Of a stretch of DNA of 64,000 nucleotides, positions 51,101-60,100 are shown one piece after another. Position 1 is the stretch's first letter; every line of letters starts with the position of its first letter. Origin of the DNA: Cydia pomonella (Eukaryota; Arthropoda; Insecta; Lepidoptera; Tortricidae); assembly GCF_033807575.1 (NCBI RefSeq), contig NC_084710.1:17340357-17404356 (forward strand). The letters are read 5' to 3'. The notes under the pieces were generated by a model. That model saw nothing but the letters and a program-made list of their open reading frames with translations. It was not told where the DNA came from and did not search any database. Both the position numbers and the translations under genes were made by a program.

Positions 51101-54100
51101 ATTGAATCTTTTTGGCTATTCGAGACAAAGTATTTTTTACGATACAATATTCTGATAGTTCGTGAATCGGAAACTCAATCCGGCTATCAAATCACGACTC
51201 TTACAGGAGTCAACGGATCCCGTTCGCGAGCACCCGGCGATCGTGTGGATCTAATAACGGATATCGATTTACTTTGAACATTGTTTTAAATTCTGGACAT
51301 ATGTAAGTCATAATTATTTTGAAATCTCTTTTTCCTACTTGTCGACTGTAATGGTTAAATTAAGATATCGTATACTAAACTATAATTGCGTACTTTTCAT
51401 GTATGGGCTCCGAACTCAACATTAAGATTCATGTCGATACGCTGTAGTCACCTGTAAAAAAATTAACCAATCATGTGCCGCCGCGCTTCCATAGAATAGT
51501 ACATTACGATACAAGTGCGAATTACCTATTCGCACATGTATCGTACAACGTTTTACAGTACATATGGCCCTTTAAATGTTCGACACAGTAACGTAATATG
51601 CTACTTCTCGCACTAGTGCTATAAAGTAGCCCCATATGTACTGTAAAATACTAAAAGGGGGCGCGAGGCGCGGGGTCGCGCGGAGTCGCGTGTTTATGTG
51701 TTTTGTTTACTGATATACTTACCAATTTTCATTCATTATTTGGGTTTTTATAGTAAAAAAGTATTATTTTAGATTACTCGTAGAAAATGTACTATACAAT
51801 AGTGACATAATCAAGCTTTTCAAAATCGTACCTTACTTAGGCAACTCAGCAAGCTTCGTTTTTAAACACGGTACTCGACTGAAAAGCTCTCTATTATATC
51901 ACGATTGTATAAAATACTATTTATTTATACAAAATTTAATACTATTGAACTTGGACATTATTGGGCATCTAATTTATTTTTTAAAATAAAATTGAAGTGG
52001 CATTAGTTGTTTGCTTATTACCGTTATGTTTTTGTTGACGTTACTACTTGTATTAGCATGGATTTTGTCAGTATTAGATAATAAAAAATTATGCAACCGT
52101 TGTATAAGAAGGGTAAGGTAAAAAAGGCGAGTGGCGTGGGTTGTAACAGAATCCGCTGTATTGTACAATGTATTGTAAAAGAATACGCCACGAGCATTTT
52201 TTGACCTACTTATGCAACGTTGCATACAATACATTTTCTAATACTACTGAATAAAAGTGCAAACCAGAAATAATTATATACGGCAAAATTTAAAAGATTA
52301 AATTGCAAGTTTTGACATCGACACATATTAATATTTGATTTAAATTTTTGACATTTTAATGGAATGCTTGTTTTGTTTGTAATTTATTTTCGTGCTTAAT
52401 ATTCGAATGCTGAAATGCCAGCCAGACATGTAAAGAACTGTACAGTTAACTATGGGAACATTGTTTTTATGACATTAGTGAATCAATACAACATTTTAAA
52501 ATTCATACTTTTTAGATAATTTAGTTTAGTAATTTGACATTGACACACATTGACATTTTTTTTCCCAATATTTTTCAGTACGGCTTCTTTTATATTTGTA
52601 ATTTATTTTTGTGATTAATATTTGAATGCTGAAATTCCAGCCGAACATGTAAAGAACTGAATTTGTATACTAACAGCTTATCAACTCATGTTTTATCAAA
52701 TAAATGATTATCTTATCTTATCTTATCTTATGAATTATAAATAAAATGCAAAATGAATTTAAAAAATATATATACGCGCGGCATACGGCAAAATGAAAAA
52801 CGTTGCGTATGGTGAATTTTGTTTTTAATTGACGTTCACTAGACGGTGATGACATTAAAAAAATAGTTTTTTTTATTTGGCAGCAATGCACTTAGTTTGA
52901 AAACTGTAAATTTTGATTTTGTTTGGTTGGTAGCCATTAAGTAGCGTTTTAGCGAATTTAATACTATTCTTCAAACCTATTATGTATATTCTTATATTAG
53001 TGTAGAATTCTTATAGTAGAGTAGAAAAATAACTATCTATAATCGGAGAACACACTTAACACACAAGAGACCGTTTATGCTATCTCTGCACCAGACCAAA
53101 GTAAGTGCGTATATTTTCATTTGACGCCTATGGTGACACCGTTAAACTTTGTCATTGTAAAGTTCGCCACATCTTGATCCAGCAATTTTTTGGGTTCATC
53201 TAGATAGATATCGACTAGCCAATAGACGGTAAGGGATGTGAATGATAGACACTCCAGAGGTAAAACTCGACAAACTTCTATTTTCAAACTTGAAGGAGTT
53301 CAATGAGAGAGAGTAGGACAGGTATCATTTAACGGTCGCGATCAGAATTTACAGCAAGTAATTCATGTTAAATACTTAAGTCGATTAAATTTAAGACGGT
53401 CCTCAGTATTTAGTGCATAGTGCATAGCATAAATAATGTATGAGTTAATTAAAAAATTAACTATCTCGCCAACAAATTGCAATTGCAGTTTGGCGAGGAA
53501 TAATTATAGCTATAAGATATTAAAAAGATAATATATGCAAACGTATAACTTCATAATTTTGGAAACTTTGCAATTGTAGAAAACACTTACCAGGGTGCGT
53601 AGCGAACATGCCAGTCGTCAGTCGTCACTGTCGCACTAATATGGAAGAGTGATAGACAGACACAGAGTGTTTCGTTGTCGTAGCGCAAGTGATTGTCACC
53701 TTGGTCTGGTCTAAATTAGGTACTTACTTAAATCGCACTCATAACTACTTTGAAACACCCAATGTTTGCGAAGACGGCATTTGGAAAATATTCGGAAATA
53801 AATACCTCCTTTTGAATACTAATTATAGTCTTTTGCAGTTATTTTGTAGACATACCTAGGCGTTAACATGATTTCTACTTTCTAGACAATTTAACTCAAC
53901 GTGAGTGCTAAACGACTTCCGATTTGAGCGTTCGACGGCTAAGAAATAAAGTATCGGATAAAGGGCTTCTTATTTTGCTCTCTTGGGTTTTCTCTGTCTA
54001 CGATTCAATTTATGTCCTGTAATACTTAGTGATCAATCTTCTCTATAGTAAACCTGATAGTAGGTAAATAAATGTATGATTTTGTGGCAAAAAGCCTGTC

Positions 54101-57100
54101 GGTTGTCATTGTCAATAGGGTGTTACTGCTGAAGGGACGTACTTAGAAAAAAAAAATTAGGTACATATTATAAAAATGTCACAAATAGGTACAGTCGCCA
54201 TTAGATATATCGGAACTGCCGAGATGCTCACAAATATCTGAACGTCTCTATTATCAAGGTGTTTAGTGTGTGTTCAGATATTGTGAACACCTTGGCCGCT
54301 CCGATATATCTGATGGCGACTGTACAGCGAGCTGCAAAAGTAGAGGTCGATAGTAAAAAGTAAGGCAGTTAATTTGAAATACATATTAAAATTAAATAAT
54401 AAATACAGAAGTAGATATTTGTTTCAAGACTTTTTTTAATTGGTTGACTAGGAATCAAGCAACAATAAATTCCATTTCAATAGAGCGCGTCGGACTGAAG
54501 CACCATCGAATACACTTCCTTTAATATCAAACAGTTTTATGTATTACGAACTCGAGTATTGTCGATTTATCAATTTTCTCGCTCCGGCTACTCCTTATTC
54601 CGAAGCGAAGCAAAGTTCATACATTCAACTTGGAACATACGGATGGCTACATCCCGGCATTCCGATGTCTTTTTAACGGAGCTATCAGAGGATAGTTTGT
54701 TGAGCAATAAATATTGTAAATTTGTTCTAATTTAAATGAAATTGGGTAAGCGTGTGGTTGAAGTCATTATATTTTAGTGATTTAATTATGAGCACAGGCT
54801 CGATCAAGGGGTTATAGAGCTAAATATATAATAGTATAGAAGGCCAAAAAGCTTTCGGTGAGGGGTTTTGCTATTCTGGTCAGAGATATTTGCAATACAT
54901 GGACTATACGAGTTTGGTATCATATGAAAATGCTCGGTTTACACATTTATAGGTAATGTTGTTTTTAAATTTCCCATTCCCAAAGACACAGCACTGTACA
55001 TATTCTAGCGCTGAAAGCGTTGCTGGTGCGCTCTCAGGTGACGGGTACGAGTATAGCCAATTTTTGCAACGAGTGTGCGACCACACTCGCTGCAGGTCAG
55101 TACCCCTCCGACATAACTGTAAAGTATGGCTAAAGGTGATTATGATTCAGGCACCACGTTTCTGAAGCATACAAGAGATTCGGCAGGACATTGGCCATGT
55201 ATACATCTATTTTAGTAGGAACCTTTATATCGTTGTACAGGTATAGTAATAAGTGTTGAGACAGTAGGTTGATAAATTGATAAAAGACAATACGCGTTTG
55301 TTGATCCTTTATTATGCACTCAGGGACACATTTTCAGGGATAATCCGTCAGATGGCGGTGTGCCTTACGCTAAGAATTGACGTGGGTTGAACAAGTAGTT
55401 TGAAAGATCGAAGTTCGAGATGTAGCGCAGCAGTTAGTTGTAGTTTGACGTACAGAAGGCCCTTTAGTTGGTTGATGGTTCGCAATTCGTAAGAATGGTG
55501 TTTTGAATCGGATAAGTTCCCTAAGCCTACAACTATATTTTAAGGATTGTGCGTTTTCAATTCTGAACCTATGCATGTTACTAACTGTACGAACAGTATG
55601 TCATAGATTTCCCAGCGTCTCGTAAATTGCTCGGGTGACCAGAAGAATGGCAGCTACTTCGGCCAAGGAATAAATCAGAACATCCAAAGAGGTAACGCTC
55701 GTTCTAGATAGCGTGTGTAATTCATGAAGGCAACCTTTGGAGCATTTTATATTTGTAAGTTTATTAAAAATTATAGAATAGTTTAGTTTTATCCTGATGT
55801 CCTTTGAAAAGGGCAAATTTAAATCGAAATTTTAACTTGAAATAAAAGACGGTTCCAAATCCAAAACTCTACGGCAAGATGTTTTCTTGTTTTTGCTCAA
55901 TGCATTTTAATCCGTGCTGTGTCGTAACAGATGGTGTCAGCTGCTCGACATTTATGTCAAAGTTGGTCGCGTTCACGTTTTGGTTTTTATCGCCATCATG
56001 TCTTTTTATCTTATATGTATATAATTTAACTGTGATCTGTTATTTATTTATTCCTTTTTTATAAATGTTGTGTACTTTCCGTGCTTGAACGTTTATGGCC
56101 CGGTCGCACATTCGCTGCAAAGATTGGCTACGTCAGTCACCTGAGAGCTCACCAGCGACACTCTCAGCGGTAGAAAGCAGTCGCTGTGGCCGAAAACGGA
56201 AGACGAAACTAGCAGACGATGATGATGATTGTGTGTTGTTCGTAAAATAAACCTTTCAGTATGCATCTACCTACCTAATCTCTGAATACCAAGGGCTACC
56301 TTAATCAAACGTCGCATTAGAGTTCTCGCCTGCCGTTTTATCGCAGCATTATATTAATTAACGGCTGATTGAGGAAGGTACGGGTTTAATATACATTAAA
56401 TATTATACAGTACAATATTCTGATGAACTGGTGCTTTATTGCTCACACTTATCTTTACTAACTTTCAGTCATTCTTTTAAAATTATGGCTTCAGTCCAGT
56501 GGGACTATTTCGCCAGTATCAAGTATTAGGAGCTTTAAATACGACTAAAATTGTCCTGTTAGTATAAGACAGTGTACGGTGATTTTATTAGCTCTTGTAA
56601 AGCGATAAGTAGTCGTGGACTATAACGGCCGTTGACTCCAAAATGGTGGTTAAACGCATTTCAAGATTTATTCTACTTTCACTGCACACTACCACTTTAC
56701 TGTATAATAAGCTATTGATATTACAGATTAAACAATATTAATGAGAAAAAACCAAAGGAATTAATCACGAGGCTAAGTGATGCCTGCTGAAACAAGATGG
56801 CGTACCTGGCACACAACAAGCAGTCCTTTACTAAATTATTATTCAATTCAGTACGACATGTTTGAAATGCTTTTTTTACGCCATTCATTCCTATTCTGTT
56901 TTATCAAATAATATAAATAAATCAAAAGTGGAAAAAACCCGCCAAGTGTACAAACCTGTAGGTATATATTACGAGTATTATATGATGTAACTAAAAATTT
57001 ACGGTTTTCGCAATTTTTCCTTTAACTGTGCTATAAGATGTTATTTATTACCAAATTTCAAGATTCTGAGTTCACGGGAAGTACCCTATAGGTTTTGATT

Positions 57101-60100
57101 CCCTTGCGAATGTCGAAAATTTGCGGCATAAACGGCGGTATCTTTTTATTGCGTTGGCTTAGAAGTTAGCTCCAAAGGACAGTAGACCTAAGTATTTGAT
57201 ATAAATTCCAGCTTGATACCTCCACGCGTTCCTGAGAAAAAGGCTCTTGACAGGCAGACAGATGGACGGATGGACAACAAAGTGATCCTATAAGGGTTCC
57301 GTTTTTTCCTTTCGAGGTACGGAACCCTTAAAGAGACTAAGGCGCATATATTGCTGTCATCGAGTGAATTTTCTGTAACTCAGTTGGCAGAGCGATGAGC
57401 TAGTGATAGTACTCGTAGTGATTCGTTGTTCGAGTCTCGCCCGAGACAGGGAATTTTACCACTTTTCTTTTTTTTTCTAAGATTTGTGGTATCGTTTGCA
57501 GACGTTTCTGCTTAATACAAAATTATTATTTTTAGATTTGAAAATGTCCCAAAGTGTACGAATTAGTACGAATGGTCAATCAACAGGGCCAACTCGTCAC
57601 AGAGAGAATCAGGAAAACTATACGGTAAGTAGAGTCGGACCAACCTAACTCTGCAAGGTATGGCAATGACAGTGTGGCAATGTCATAATCGGTGACACAT
57701 TTCTATAGAAATATGACGTTTATGACGACACTCCTCACTTTGTTCTGTCCAAGTCGGCTTTGGGGGTTCGGATTCGGTTTGGGGCGTTGATTCATCCACT
57801 ATTGTCTACTGATGCTGACTGTATGTATGTTAGTTTGTAAGGTAATATATCAATGGGCCTAAATTGCCTGAAAATAAATGTTTGTTTTGATTGTGATTAT
57901 TTGTATTGATTCATCTTTTTTATGTTTTATTGTTTATTTCACGACCGTCATTTAAATCGGGTGTTTCCTGTAACACGAGCAAATAATTAAACCATATATT
58001 GCTGTACTCCTTAAACGATATAACTTTTGAATTACAACTTTTAAAAATTACGATATCTTTAGATTTTAACTTTTTCATACACATTAAATATTATTTTCAA
58101 TGTACGCCGACATCAGTGTGTTTGACGTTGCTTGTCACGCTTTTAAAATAACAAAATTTGCAATACATTGCGCCTTAGAATAAACTTTAAAGTATAATAA
58201 AAATCAAAACTTAAGTTATTTTTAAAAGTTGCTGAACAAATTTTGGTGAGTTTGAGGAGTACAGCCTTCAGTTTAATTTATTGCGCCTGTTACAGGAAAC
58301 ACCCAGTGTATCATGTAAATTGACATAACTTAGCAATCTATAATGTAATGCTATTATGAAACACATTTATTTGAAATCTTGCTACTGCTTAGAATAATTA
58401 TTGTGTGTAAAAGGGAAATAAACCCTCACGATCAATCTTAGCTTACCTACGTCAACATAAGTGCGGAAGGGCAACAGGAGCGTCCATCCATACAATGTGA
58501 TTACTGACGGCTTACCGAAATTAATCCTGCTTTTTCATCACATATACACATATACTCCTTCCTTGCCGTATCCGGCAATGGCGACTCCATCAACAACTCT
58601 TATCCGGATTATGAAATGCCCTTATGTGGCTTGCAAAACCAAACTTTGTTTTGAAGATGCGGTCACACGATGCGCAATGGAGTTGTCCAGTCGAGTTGCG
58701 GGTGTATGTGCAGGAGGGCTTAGGTCGCGTTTTGCGGATATGACGCTTAGCATCTAGGTCTTCCAGACGCTGCCGTTTAAATTGAGCTACTTTCTTGTGA
58801 ACACTAGAACGCCATTCCGATCTTTGCAATGCAATGCCCTCCCAGCAGTATGTCGGTATCCCGCAAGCGACGAGGTGGCGTTTGAGAACGTCTTTATGTC
58901 GCAGGTATTGGCCCCCCTAATCCAAAAGAGTTCTAACGTTCCAAGTGCCTAAACAGTTCATCACATAACAGTAACAACAACAACAATATAATAACGGAGT
59001 TTGGTACAAAATAACTGCGAAATCAAAAATCATTTTTCAAATTATGGTGTTGTAGGCACCTAATTTATCAGTAAATAAGAACAAAAAGACTGAAGATGAG
59101 AATTCATCCCTTTATTTTGGGTACCAGTACTACCGTAAGATAAAGACAGTATAATTATCTCTATTTATGTGTGAAATGAGATATATAATTATGCTGATTT
59201 GAAATAAAATATCACTTACTATCATGTTGTAACACTTAAATGAGATGGTGATATAGTTTTCATATATAACCTGTTTGAGCACGTTGGAATAGGCGTTGGA
59301 AAAGGCACATTTTACGGAACCTAAGTAAAAAGGCGAATTTAGGGCTAGTTGCACTAACCACAATCAACAGACTGATCAACGTCACGCAGCAGTAAAATTT
59401 CTCATACAATAAAATTATATAAGCGAACGCTTTAACAGTGACAGACGGTCTAGTGCATTTGATCAATAAGTTTTTTGAAAAAAAAAATTTAGTGGTGCAA
59501 GCTGGTGGTGGTGTTTATCGCAGACTGTACTTTTCTTTCCAATCAACTAATACTCATCAAGACAAATCTAAAAACGCCCAACACAATAAGGTTGCGTAAT
59601 TTTACACACAGTTCCTATGGCCACCTCCTGTCTCCATCATCAGATCAGCTCCATGGTACTTACCAAAATATTGCAATGTCACCCAACTTACATATGTATA
59701 TAAATTTTTAGCTTCATTGGAAGTCGAAAAGTAGGTCAAATTTAACTTGCAAGATTTGACCCGTACAAACATGCATACATAGTTACATACAACGCAAGTT
59801 AAAAAAAAAGCTTGTAATAAAAAAGATAACATTTATTACACAACAACAAACAAAACGAAATAGCCGTTACAAAAATTGCTTTTATTCATTTGGTGCTTAG
59901 TTGGAGTAATCAAAATTAAGTAAATAGCCGAAGTAAAAATAAAAGTAAAAATCTTCGAAGGAATGTGTGAGTGATCGACCTTGAATCTATAACGTCTCGT
60001 CATAACTATATAGTTCGTGTCATCCACGATGACGCACAGATTTGTCAAATCTAACCTTTAATGACATAACGATACGTGTCAAGGCACGCGTCGTCGTGAA

